The notes beneath the pieces are model-generated. The model made no database searches. It saw only the letters and a list, made by a program, of their open reading frames with translations, and had not been told where the DNA came from. From assembly GCA_032622095.1 (NCBI GenBank), contig CP136067.1, positions 44,621,549 to 44,685,548 on the forward strand: a stretch of DNA of 64,000 nt, given 5' to 3'. This DNA is from Siphonodentalium dalli (lineage: Eukaryota; Mollusca; Scaphopoda; Gadilida; Siphonodentaliidae). Positions 1 to 12,541 of this stretch are shown here, piece by piece (position 1 is the first letter of the stretch; the number at the start of each line of letters is the position of its first letter). The position numbers were made by a program, and so were the translations under genes.

Positions 1-560
1 TGTTTCACATGTCAGTAAACATTTAGTTAAAATAATAAAATAACAGTTCCCATTGCAGGTGTACAACCATAACCCTAATCTTAAACCTATTGACTGAAAA
101 ATGTTGGAATAAAAGCTTGGACAAAATCATGCATGTTGCGAAAAAAATTCTAAGTAAAAAAAGGGGAATAACTCCACACAAAAATGTCGGACAGACGTCA
201 TAATCGCAGGTGCACAGGTTCCCATGGTAATAAATATCAGTGCCAAGATTAAAAAACATTGACCGAAAAATGTAGGAATAAAAGCTCGGACAAAATTATG
301 CATGTTGCCAAAAACATTTCTAAGTCGAAAAAGGGGGACAACTCCACCAAAAAAAGTCAGACAGACGTCATAATTGCAGGTGCACAATTTCCCATGGTAC
401 TAAATATCTGTGCCACGTTTTAAAAAAATTGACCTAAAAATGTAGGAATAAAAGCTCGGACAAAAGTATACATGTTGCGAAAAATTTCTAAGTCGAAAAA
501 GGGGGATAACTCCACCAAATGAAAGTGTCAATGACACTGTAGCTCAACTTGGAAAGGGAA
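1..560 (+). repeat. Leader modules of the array, copy 1
   Basis: Three tandem modules of about 150-170 bp, marked by 'gcaggtgcacaggttcccat' and 'aaaaagggggataactccac', come before the core modules. They are unrelated to the 164-bp core and end at 'caatgacactgtagctcaac'. A single related module recurs at 8705-8820 ahead of a different terminal hairpin, which suggests exchange of parts between element families. The left edge is cut by the window. Confidence 0.7.
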
Positions 561-2115
561 TAATTTAATATATTACAGTCAATGGAGCGATTAGGAATGT
601 GGAAAGTTGAATGTCTAATACTAGTTTATAGACATGAAGAGAAAAGTAAAATCCAAGATGGCTGCTGGCGGCCATGTTTTCGGCCGAATGACCCCAAAAT
701 GAGTCGTTCCCATCTACATGTCATCGTTAACATCAATGACAAATTTTATGACGATCAGACTAAAGGTACGACCTGTAGCCCATGCTATAGAATTTAGTCA
801 TACAAAGAGTAAAATCCAAGATGGCTGCTGGCGGCCATGTTTTTTGGCCGATTGACCCCAAAATGACTCGTTCCAATCTACATGTCATTGTTAACATCCA
901 TGACAAATTTGATGATGATCAGACTAAAGGTACGACCTGTAGCCCATGCTAAAGAATTTAGTCATACAAAGAGTAAAATCCAAGATGGCTGCTGGCGGCC
1001 ACGTTTTTTCCGCCAAATGACCCCAAAATTACTCGTTTCCATCTACATATCAACATTAACATCCAGGACAAATTTCATGATGATCAGACGAATCGTACGA
1101 CCTGTGGCCCGTGCTAATGGATTAAATTTTGAAATCCAAGATGGCCGCTGGCGGCCATGTTTTTTGTCTGAATGACCCCAAAATGACTTGTTCCCATTTA
1201 CATTCCAATTTCAACAGCCATGAAAATTTTTATGATGATCAGACTAAAGGTACGACCTGTAGCCCGTGCTAAAGGATTTAGTCATACAAAGAGTAAAATC
1301 CAAGTTGGCTGCTGGCGGCCATCTTTTTTGGCCGAATGACCCCAAAATGACTCGTTCCCATCTACATGTCATTATTAACATTCACGAAAATTTTTATGAT
1401 GATCAGACTAAAGATACAACCTGTAGTCCGTGCTAAAGGATTTAGTCATACAAAGAGTAAAATCCAAGATGGCTGCTGGCGACCATGTTTTTTGGCCGAT
1501 TGACCCCAAGATTACTCGTTCCCATCTACATGTCAATGTTAACATCCATGACAAATTTTATGATGATCAGACTAAAGGTACGACCTGCAGCCCGTGATAA
1601 AGAATTTAGTCATACAAAGAGTAAAATCTAAGATGGCTGCTGGTGGCCATGTTTTTTGGCCGAATGACCCCAAAATTACTCGTTCCCATCTACATGTAAA
1701 TATTATCATCCATGACAAATTTCATGATGATCAGACAATCAGTACGACCTGTGGCCCGTGCTAATGGGTTAAATTTTGAAATCCAAGATGGCCGCTGGCG
1801 GCCATGTTTTTTGTCCGAATGACCCCAAAATGACTCGTTCCCATCTACATTCCAATATCAACAGCCATGACAAATTTTATAATGATCAGACTAAAGGTAC
1901 GACCTGTAGCCCGTGCTAAAGGATTTAGTCATACAAAGAGTAAAATCCAAGATGGCTGCTGACGGCCATGTTTTTTGGCCGAATGACCCCAAAATGACTC
2001 GTTCCCATCTACATGTCATTATTAACATTCTTGACAAATTTTATGATGATCAGACTAAAAGTAGGACCTGTAGCCCGTGCTAAAGGATTTAGTCATGCAA
2101 AGAGTAAAATCCAAA
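1..2115 (+). repeat. Near-identical 2.1-kb duplication, left copy
   Basis: Bases 1-2115 match 3938-6052 at a constant offset of 3937. The only difference noticed by eye is near 1388/5325, where the A and T run lengths shift by one base. The copies diverge where the left reads 'ccaaaatggctgctggcgac' and the right 'ccaagacggctgctggcgg'. The left edge is cut by the window. Either a very recent tandem duplication or an assembly artefact would explain this. Confidence 0.85.
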
Positions 2116-3880
2116 ATGGCTGCTGGCGACCATGTTTTTTGGCCGAATGACCCCAAAATTACTCGTTCTCATCAGCATGTCATTGTTAAAACATCCATGA
2201 CACATTTTATGATAAACCGACCAAAGGTACGACCTGTGGGCCGTGCCAAAGAATTTAGTCATGCAAAGAGTAAATCTAAGATGGCTGCCGGCGGCCATGT
2301 TTTTTGGCCGAATGACCCCAAAATTACTCGTTCCCATCTACATGTCAATGTTAACATCCATGACAAATTTCATGATGATCAGACCAAAGGAACGACCTGT
2401 AGCCCGTGCTAATGGATTTATTTTTTAAATCCAAGATGGCTGCTGGCAGCCATATTTTTTGTCCGAATGACCCCACAATGACTCGTTCCCATCTACATTC
2501 CAATTTCAACAGCCATGACAAATTTCATGATGATCAGACTAAAGGTACGACCTGTAGCCCGTGCTAAAGGATTTAGTCATACAAAGAGTAAAATCCAAGA
2601 TGGCTGCTGGTGGCAATGTTTTTTGCCCGAATGACCCCAAAATTACTCGTTCTCATCAGCATGTCATTGTTAAAACATCCATGACACATTTTATGATGAT
2701 CTGACCAAAGGTACGACCTGTAGCCCGTGCTAAAGGATTTAGTCATGCAAAGAGTAAAATCCAAGACGGCTGCTGGCGGCCATGTTTTTTGGCCGAATGA
2801 CCCAAAAATTACTCGTTCCAATCTACATGTCATTGTTAACATCCATGACAAATTTTATGATGATCAGACAAAAGGTACGACCTGTAGCCCGTGCTAAAGG
2901 ATTTAGTCATACAAAGAGTAAAATTTAAGATGGCTGCTGGCGGCCATGTTTTTGGGCCGAATGACCCCAAAATGACTCGTTCCCATCTACATGTCAATAT
3001 TAACATCCATGACAAATTTTATGATGATCAGACGAACAATGCGACCTGTGGCCCATGCTAATGGATTGAATTTTGAAAACAAAGATGGCCACTGGCGGCC
3101 ATGTTTTTTGTCCGAATGACCCCAAAATGACTCGTTCCCATCTACATTCCAATTTCAACAGCCATGACAAATTTCATGATTATCAGACTAAAGGTGCGAC
3201 CTGTAGCCCATGCTAAAGGATTTAGTCATACAAAGAGTAAAATCCAAGATGGCTGCTGGCGGCCATGTTTTTTGCCCGAATAACCCAATGAAAGTGTCAA
3301 TGACACTGTAGCTCAACTTAGGTAGGGGAATAATTTAATGGTTGACAGTAAATGGAGGAATAGGAAAAGTGCTAATTGAAATGTCTAACCTGCGCCAAAG
3401 GATTTAGTGATGCAAAGAGTAAAATACAAGATGGCTGCTGGTGGCCATTTTTTTTGGCCAATTGACCCCAAAAGAACTCGTTCCCATCTACGTATAATTG
3501 TTAACATCCATGACACATTTTTTGAAGATCTGACCAAAGCTACGACCTACAAATTTCATGATGATCAGACGAACAGTACGACCTGTAGACCGCGCCAATG
3601 GATTGAATTTTGAAATCCAAGATGGCCGCTGGCAGCCATGTTTTTTGGCTAAATGACCCCACAATAATTCGTTCCCATCTACATGTCAATGTCAACATTC
3701 ATGACAAATTTCATAAAGATTAGACCAAAGGTACAACCTGTAGTACGCACTAAAGGATTTAGTCATGCAAAGAGTAAAATCCAAGATGGCTGCTGGCGGC
3801 CATGTTTTTTGGCCGAACGACTCCAAAATCACTCGTTCACATCTACATGTCAGTGTTAACATCCATGACAAATTTAACTA
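582..3880 (+). repeat. Core module array, block 1
   Basis: About 20 tandem ~164-bp modules. Successive 'tacaaagagt' starts at 801 and 965 give a 164-bp period. The marker 'caatgacactgtagctcaac' recurs at about 3298, so an element start lies inside the block. The part from about 2412 to 3870 is repeated at about 14932-16340 (offset about 12517), a distant duplication. Confidence 0.8.
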
Positions 3881-3937
3881 GAGGTGTGACTGTCCCAATG
3901 GGACTACGGATACCCCCCTGATTTTAAAATACCAAGA

Positions 3938-6052
3938 TGTTTCACATGTCAGTAAACATTTAGTTAAAATAATAAAATAACAGTTCCCATTGCAGGTGTA
4001 CAACCATAACCCTAATCTTAAACCTATTGACTGAAAAATGTTGGAATAAAAGCTTGGACAAAATCATGCATGTTGCGAAAAAAATTCTAAGTAAAAAAAG
4101 GGGAATAACTCCACACAAAAATGTCGGACAGACGTCATAATCGCAGGTGCACAGGTTCCCATGGTAATAAATATCAGTGCCAAGATTAAAAAACATTGAC
4201 CGAAAAATGTAGGAATAAAAGCTCGGACAAAATTATGCATGTTGCCAAAAACATTTCTAAGTCGAAAAAGGGGGACAACTCCACCAAAAAAAGTCAGACA
4301 GACGTCATAATTGCAGGTGCACAATTTCCCATGGTACTAAATATCTGTGCCACGTTTTAAAAAAATTGACCTAAAAATGTAGGAATAAAAGCTCGGACAA
4401 AAGTATACATGTTGCGAAAAATTTCTAAGTCGAAAAAGGGGGATAACTCCACCAAATGAAAGTGTCAATGACACTGTAGCTCAACTTGGAAAGGGAATAA
4501 TTTAATATATTACAGTCAATGGAGCGATTAGGAATGTGGAAAGTTGAATGTCTAATACTAGTTTATAGACATGAAGAGAAAAGTAAAATCCAAGATGGCT
4601 GCTGGCGGCCATGTTTTCGGCCGAATGACCCCAAAATGAGTCGTTCCCATCTACATGTCATCGTTAACATCAATGACAAATTTTATGACGATCAGACTAA
4701 AGGTACGACCTGTAGCCCATGCTATAGAATTTAGTCATACAAAGAGTAAAATCCAAGATGGCTGCTGGCGGCCATGTTTTTTGGCCGATTGACCCCAAAA
4801 TGACTCGTTCCAATCTACATGTCATTGTTAACATCCATGACAAATTTGATGATGATCAGACTAAAGGTACGACCTGTAGCCCATGCTAAAGAATTTAGTC
4901 ATACAAAGAGTAAAATCCAAGATGGCTGCTGGCGGCCACGTTTTTTCCGCCAAATGACCCCAAAATTACTCGTTTCCATCTACATATCAACATTAACATC
5001 CAGGACAAATTTCATGATGATCAGACGAATCGTACGACCTGTGGCCCGTGCTAATGGATTAAATTTTGAAATCCAAGATGGCCGCTGGCGGCCATGTTTT
5101 TTGTCTGAATGACCCCAAAATGACTTGTTCCCATTTACATTCCAATTTCAACAGCCATGAAAATTTTTATGATGATCAGACTAAAGGTACGACCTGTAGC
5201 CCGTGCTAAAGGATTTAGTCATACAAAGAGTAAAATCCAAGTTGGCTGCTGGCGGCCATCTTTTTTGGCCGAATGACCCCAAAATGACTCGTTCCCATCT
5301 ACATGTCATTATTAACATTCACGAAAAATTTTATGATGATCAGACTAAAGATACAACCTGTAGTCCGTGCTAAAGGATTTAGTCATACAAAGAGTAAAAT
5401 CCAAGATGGCTGCTGGCGACCATGTTTTTTGGCCGATTGACCCCAAGATTACTCGTTCCCATCTACATGTCAATGTTAACATCCATGACAAATTTTATGA
5501 TGATCAGACTAAAGGTACGACCTGCAGCCCGTGATAAAGAATTTAGTCATACAAAGAGTAAAATCTAAGATGGCTGCTGGTGGCCATGTTTTTTGGCCGA
5601 ATGACCCCAAAATTACTCGTTCCCATCTACATGTAAATATTATCATCCATGACAAATTTCATGATGATCAGACAATCAGTACGACCTGTGGCCCGTGCTA
5701 ATGGGTTAAATTTTGAAATCCAAGATGGCCGCTGGCGGCCATGTTTTTTGTCCGAATGACCCCAAAATGACTCGTTCCCATCTACATTCCAATATCAACA
5801 GCCATGACAAATTTTATAATGATCAGACTAAAGGTACGACCTGTAGCCCGTGCTAAAGGATTTAGTCATACAAAGAGTAAAATCCAAGATGGCTGCTGAC
5901 GGCCATGTTTTTTGGCCGAATGACCCCAAAATGACTCGTTCCCATCTACATGTCATTATTAACATTCTTGACAAATTTTATGATGATCAGACTAAAAGTA
6001 GGACCTGTAGCCCGTGCTAAAGGATTTAGTCATGCAAAGAGTAAAATCCAAG
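3938..6052 (+). repeat. Near-identical 2.1-kb duplication, right copy
   Basis: Right copy of the duplication described at 1-2115. It is preceded at 3878-3937 by a short unique bridge, 'tgtcccaatgggactacgga', that is not array sequence. Confidence 0.85.
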
Positions 6053-8620
6053 ACGGCTGCTGGCGGCCATGTTTTTTGGCCGATTGACCCCAAAATGACT
6101 CGTTCCAATCTACATGTCATTGTTAACATCCATGACAAATTTGATGATGATCAGACTAAAGGTACCACCTGTAGCCCGTGCTAAAGAATGTAGTCATACA
6201 AAGAGTAAAATCCAAGATGGCTGCTGGCGGCCATGTTTTTGGGCCGAATGACCCCAAAATGACTCGTTCCCATCTACATGTCATTATTAACATTCTTGAC
6301 AAATTTTATGATGATCAGACTAAAAGTAGGACCTGTAGCCCGTGCTAAAGGATTTAGTCATGCAAAGAGTAAAATCCAAGACGGCTGCTGGCGGCCATGT
6401 TTTTTGGCCGAATGACCCCAAAATGACTCGTTCCCATCTACATGTCATTATTAACATTCTTGACAAATTTTATGATGATCAGACTAAAAGTAGGACCTGT
6501 AGCCCGTGCTAAAGGATTTAGTCATGCAAAGAGTAAAATCCAAGACGGCTGCTGGCGGCCATGTTTTTTGGCCGATTGACCCCAAAATGACTCGTTCCAA
6601 TCTACATGTCATTGTTAACATCCATGACAAATTTAATGATGATCAGACTAAAGGTACGACCTGTAGCCCGTGCTAAAGAATTTAGTCATACAAAGAGTAA
6701 AATCCAAGATGGCTGCTGGCGGCCATGTTTTTGGGCCGAATGACCCCAAAATTACTCGTTCCCATCTACATGTCAATATTAACATCCATGACAAATTTCA
6801 TGACGATCAGACGAACAGTGCGACCTGTGGCCCGTGCTAATGGATTGAATTTTGAAAACAAAGATGGCCACTGGCGGCCATGTTTTTTGTCCGAATGACC
6901 CCAAAATGACTCGTTCCCATCTACATTCCAATTTCAACATCCATGACAAATTTTATGACGATCTGACTAAAGGTACGACCTGTAGCCCGTGCTAAAGGAT
7001 TTAGTCATACAAAGAGTAAAATCCAAGATGGCTGCTGGCGACCATGTTTTTTGGCCGATTGACCCCAAAATTACTCGTTCCCATCTACATGTCATTGTTA
7101 ACATCCATGACAAATTTTATGATGATCAGACTAAAGGTACGACCTGCAGCCCGTGATAAAGAATTTAGTCATACAAAGAGTAAAATCTAAGATGGCTGCT
7201 GGTGGCCACGTTTTTTGGCCGAATGACCCCAAAATTACTCGTTCCCATCTACATGTAAATATTATCATCCATGACAAATTTCATGATGATCAGACAATCA
7301 GTACGACCTGTGGCCCGTGCTAATGGATTAAATTTTGAAATCCAAGATGGCCGCTGGCGGCCATGTTTTTTGTCCGAATGACCCCAAAATGACTCGTTCC
7401 CATCTACATTCCAATATCAACAGCCATGATAAATTTCATGATTATCAGACTAAAGGTACGACCTGTAGCCCGTGCTAAAGGATTTAGTCATACAAAGAGT
7501 AAAATCCAAGATGGCTGCTGACGGCCATGTTTTTTGGCCGAATGACCCCAAAATGACTCGTTCCCATCTACATGTCATTATTAACATTCTTGACAAATTT
7601 TATGATGATCAGACTAAAAGTAGGACCTGTAGCCCGTGCTAAAGGATTTAGTCATGCAAAGAGTAAAATCCAAGACGGCTGCTGGCGGGCATGTTTTTTG
7701 GCCGATTGACCCCAAAATGACTCGTTCCAATCTACATGTCATTGTTAACATCCATGACAAATTTGATGATGATCAGACTAAAGGTACCACCTGTAGCCCG
7801 TGCTAAAGAATTTAGTCATACAAAGAGTAAAATCCAAGATGGCTGCTGGCGGCCATGTTTTTGGGCCGAATGACCCCAAAATTACTCGTTCCCATCTACA
7901 TGTCAATATTAACATCCATGACAAATTTCATGACGATCAGACGAACAGTGCGACCTGTGGCCCGTGCTAATGGATTGAATTTTGAAAACAAAGATGGCCA
8001 CTGGCGGCCATGTTTTTTGTCCGAATGACCCCAAAATGACTCGTTCCCATCTACATTCCAATTTCAACAGCCATGATAAATTTCATGATTATCAGACTAA
8101 AGGTACGACCTGTAGCCCGTGCTAAAGGATTTAGTCATACAAAGAGTAAAATCCAAGATGGCTGCTGGCGGCCATGTTTTTTGCCCGAATAACCCAAAAA
8201 TGACTCGTTCCCATCTACATGTCATTGTTAACATCCATGACAAATTTTATGACGATCTGACTAAAGGTACGACCTGTAGCCCGTGCTAAAGGATTTAGTC
8301 ATGCAAAGAGTAAAATCGAAGATGACTGCTGGCGGCCATGTTTTTTGGCCGAATGACCCCAAAATTACTCGTTCCCATCTACATGTCAATATTAACATCC
8401 ATGACAAATTTCATGACGATCAGACGAACAGTACGGCCTGTAGCCCGTGCTAATGGATTGAACTTTGAAATCTAAGATGGCCGCTGGCGGCCATGTTTTT
8501 TTTCCGTATGACCCCAAAATGAATCATTCCGGTACAAATGTTGATGTCAACAGCTATGACAAATTTCATAATGATCCGATCAAAGGTACGACCTGTAGCC
8601 TCTATTGTTGACGCGTTACG
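4519..8620 (+). repeat. Core module array, block 2
   Basis: About 25 modules of the same ~164-bp core. Locally amplified multi-module groups are visible, for example the 'actaaaagtaggacctgtag' variant at about 5993, 6319, 6485 and 7613. The block ends in the CACACG microsatellite at 8626-8651. Confidence 0.8.
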
Positions 8621-8625
8621 CACAC

Positions 8626-8710
8626 ACGCACACACGCACACACGCACACACGGACGACGGACGACAAAGCCATGGCAATAGCTCAAACTTTACAAAGTAA
8701 AGTTGAGCTA
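8626..8710 (+). repeat. Microsatellite plus terminal hairpin of array
   Basis: (CACACG)n and GGACGACGG repeats are followed by the hairpin 'tagctcaaactttac' / 'gtaaagttgagcta'. The same microsatellite-hairpin end recurs at 17930-18001 and 18424-18500. I read it as the 3' end of the HINE-like element. Confidence 0.7.
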
Positions 8711-8912
8711 AAAAGGTCCGACAGATGTCATAATCGCAGGTGCACAGGTTCCCATGGTGATTGATGTCTGTGCCAAGTTTCAAGGAAATTGATAAAAAAA
8801 ACGACTGAGAAAAACTCCGGACAAATTTGTGTCCACGGACGGACGGACGACGGACGGACGGACAAGCTGACTCCAGTATACCCCCCCTAACTTCGTTGCG
8901 GGGGGTATAATA
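8711..8912 (+). mobile_element. Truncated second HINE-like element end
   Basis: One leader-type module ('cataatcgcaggtgcacagg') is followed by GGACGGACGG microsatellite at 8837-8870 and a hairpin 'taccccccctaa' / 'gcggggggta' at 8881-8909. This 3' end differs from the CACACG-type end at 8626, so two related families abut here. Confidence 0.6.
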
Positions 8913-8914
8913 AA

Positions 8915-10340
8915 GATCAGACCAAAGGTATGACCTGTAGCCCACGCCAAAGGATTTAGTCATGCAAAGAGTAAAATGCTGGTGGCCATGTTTTTTGACC
9001 GAATGACCCCAAAACGACTCGTTCCCATCTACATGTCATTGTTATAATTCATGACAAATTTCATGACCATCTGACCAAAGCTACGACCTGTAGCCCGCAC
9101 CAAAGGATTTAGTCATGCAAAGAGTAAAATCCAAGATGGCTGCTGGCGGCCATGTTTTTTGACCGAATGACCCCAAAACGACTCGATCCCATCTACATGT
9201 CATTGTTATCGTTCATGACAAATTTCATGATGATCAGGCGAACAGTACGATATGTAGCCCGCGCCAATGGATTGAATCTTGAAATCCAAGATGGCTGCCA
9301 GCGGCCATGTTTTTTGGCCGAATGACCCCAAAATGACTCGTTCCCATCTACATGTCAATGTCAACATTCATGACAAATTTCATAAAGATCAGACAAAAGG
9401 TACGACCTGTAGCCCGGGCCAACGGATTTAGTCATGCAAAGAGTAAAATCCAAGATGGGTGCTGGCGGCCATGTTTTTCGGCCGAATGACCCCAAAATGA
9501 CTCGTTCCCATCTACATGTCAACATTCATGACAAATTTCATAAAGATCAGACAAAAGGTACGACCTGTAGCCCGGGCCAACGGATTTAGTCATGCAAAGA
9601 GTAAAATCCAAGATGGCTGCTGGCGGCCATGTTTTTTGGCCGAACGACTCCAAAATCACTCGTTCACATCTACATGTCAGTGTTAACATCCATGACAAAT
9701 TTAATAAAGATCAGACCAAAGGTATGACCTGTAGCCCACGCCAAAGGATTTAGTCATGCAAAGAGTAAAATGCTGGTGGCCATGTTTTTTGACCGAATGA
9801 CCCCAAAACGACTCGTTCCCATCTACATGTCATTGTTATAATTCATGACAAATTTCATGACCATCTGACCAAAGCTACGACCTGTAGCCCGCACCAAAGG
9901 ATTTAGTCATGCAAAGAGTAAAATCCAAGATGGCTGCTGGCGGCCATATTTTTTGACCGAATGACCCCAAAACGACTCGATCCCATCTACATGTCATTGT
10001 TATCGTTCATGACAAATTTCATGATGATCAGGCGAACAGTACGATCTGTAGCCCGCGCCAATGGATTGAATCTTGAAATCCAAGATGGCTGCCAGCGGCC
10101 ATGTTTTTTGGCCGAATGACCCCAAAATGACTCGTTCCCATCTACATGTCAATGTCAACATTCATGACAAATTTCATAAAGATCAGACAAAAGGTACGAC
10201 CTGTAGCCCGGGCCAACGGATTTAGTCATGCAAAGAGTAAAATCCAAGATGGCTGCTGGCGGCCATGTTTTTTGGCCGAACGACTCCAAAATCACTCGTT
10301 CACATCTACATATCAGTGTTAACATCCATGACAAATTTAA
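8915..10340 (+). repeat. Core module array, block 3 with higher-order repeat
   Basis: A multi-module group starting 'agatcagaccaaaggtatga' at about 8914 and marked by a shortened module ('gagtaaaatgctggtggcca') is repeated at about 9704, 14298 and 16447. These are higher-order repeats of several ~164-bp modules, as in satellite arrays spread by unequal exchange. Confidence 0.75.
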
Positions 10341-11895
10341 TGAAAGTGTCAATGACACTGTAGCTCAACTTGGAAAGGGAATAATTTAATGTATTACAGT
10401 CAATGGAGCGATTAGGAATGTAGAAAGTTGAATGTCTAATACTAGTTTATAGACATGAAGAGAAAAGTAAAATCCAAGATGGCTGCTGACGGCCATGTCT
10501 TTGGCCGAATGACCCCAAAATGATTATATCCCATCCACATGTCATCGTTAACTTCCATGACAAATTTTATGATGATCAGACTAAAGGTACGACCTGTAGC
10601 CCATGCTAATGGATTGAATTTAGTCATACAAAAAGTAAAATCCAAGATGGCTGCTGGCGGCCATGTTTTTTGGACGAATGACCCCAAAATGACTCGTTCC
10701 CATCTACATGTCATTGTTAACATCCAGGACAAATTTTATGATGATCAGACTAAAAGTACGACCTGTAGCCCGTGCTAAATGATTTAGTCATACAAAAAGT
10801 AAAATCCAAGAAGGCTGCTGGCGGCCATGTTTTTTGTCCGAATGACCTCAAAATGACTCGTTCCAATCTACACGTCATTGCTAACATCCATGACAAATTT
10901 TATGATGATCAGACTAAAGGTACGACCTGTAGCCCGTGCTAAAGGATTTAGTCATACAAAGAGTAAAATCCAAGATGGCTGCTGCGGTCATGTTTTTTGG
11001 CCGAATGACCCCAAAATTAATCGTTCCCATCTACATGTCAATATTAATATGCATGATAAATTTTATGATGATCAGACGAACAGTACGACCTGTAGCCTGT
11101 GCTAATGGATTGAATTTTGAAATCAAAGATGGCCACTGGCGGCCATGTTTTTCATCCAAATGACCCCAAAATGACTCGTTCCCATCTACATTACAATTTC
11201 AACAGCCATAACAAAATTTATGATGATCAGACTAAAAGTACGACATGTAGCCCGTGCTAAATGATTTAGTCATACAAAGAGTCAAATCCAAGATGGCTTC
11301 TGGTGGCCATGTTTTTTGGCCGAATCACCCCAAAATGACTCGTTCCCATCTACATGTCATTATTAACATTCATGACAAATTTTATGATGATCAGACTAAA
11401 AGTACGACCTGTAGCCCGTGCTAAATGATTTAGTCATACAAAGAGTAAAATCCAAGATGGCTGCTGGCGGCCATGTTTTTTGGCCGAATGACCTCAAAAT
11501 GACTTGTTTCCATCTACATGTCATTGTTAACATCCATGACAAATTTTATGATGATCAGACTAAAGGTACGACCTGTAGCCTGTGCTAAAGGATCTAGTCA
11601 TACAAAGAGTAAAATCCAAGATGGCTGCTGGCAGCCATGTTTTTTGGCCGAATGACCTCAAAATGACTCGTTCCCATCTACATGTCATTGTTAACATCCA
11701 TGACAAATTTCATGATGATCAGACTAAAGGTACGACCTGTAGCCTGTGCTAATGGATTGAATTTTGAAATCAAAGATGGCCACTGGCGGCCATGTTTTTC
11801 ATCCGAATGACCCCAAAATTACTCGTTCCCATCTACATTACAATTTCAACAGCCATAAAAAATTTCATGATGATCAGACTCAAGGTACGACCTGT
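10341..11895 (+). repeat. Core module array, block 4
   Basis: Opens with the recurrent element-start sequence 'gtgtcaatgacactgtagct', as at about 525, 3293, 4462 and 15810, and continues as ~164-bp modules until the inserted element at 11896. Confidence 0.75.
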
Positions 11896-12541
11896 GGTGA
11901 CACTCCACAGTTTCGAATGATCAGTAGGGGTAAATTTCTTAGAATAGAGTACCAGTGTTTTCTGTCACCATGGGTGTGGTATGTTTATTGAGAGAAGGTT
12001 AGTTATGAATTTGTGGATTTTTAGAGGATGTCTTTGAGTTTTGAAAAATATTGTTTCAGGTGACCTTGACCCCACCAGTATGAAGTAGTAGCGATTTCTG
12101 CGAAACAGTGGCTCCAGACACCAGCGTGACTTTTTAGCACCTAAAATTTGTCATCTGCATGAAAAATATTTTTAAAAGAATTACAGTGGTGAGAAGTTTG
12201 AATTTTTTTGATATTTTTGTGAGGAAACAGTGTTCTTCCAGACAACATAGGCGGCTATACCATAGATTGTCTGGTTTTTGTGTCCCATGGGCCTGAAAAT
12301 CGCTTATTTTGGCCATTTTTGCATCAAAATTTCATTTTTCAGGCACACAATCAAGGGGCATAACTCTTGCTACCCCCATTAAAATGACAATTCTGTACCA
12401 AAATCTTTAAGCCTAGTATGTGCTCAACCCAGGTATGTATACATTGTATATGTGTTGTGGGATCACATTTCAGTTATTTTTCATTGAATTGGTGCCCCTT
12501 TATTTTTGCACCAATCCCTGCAGAAACTGTGGAGTGTCACC
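11896..12541 (+). mobile_element. 646-bp TIR element inserted in the array
   Basis: A non-repeat island interrupts the array. Its ends are exact inverted repeats: 'ggtgacactccacagtttc' at 11896 and 'gaaactgtggagtgtcacc' ending at 12541. Array sequence 'acgacctgt' precedes it and 'tgtagtccgtgc' follows, so it split a module at the 'acctgtagccc' motif. The target duplication cannot be fixed because it overlaps the terminal bases. No transposase frame is visible; superfamily not assigned. Confidence 0.75.
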
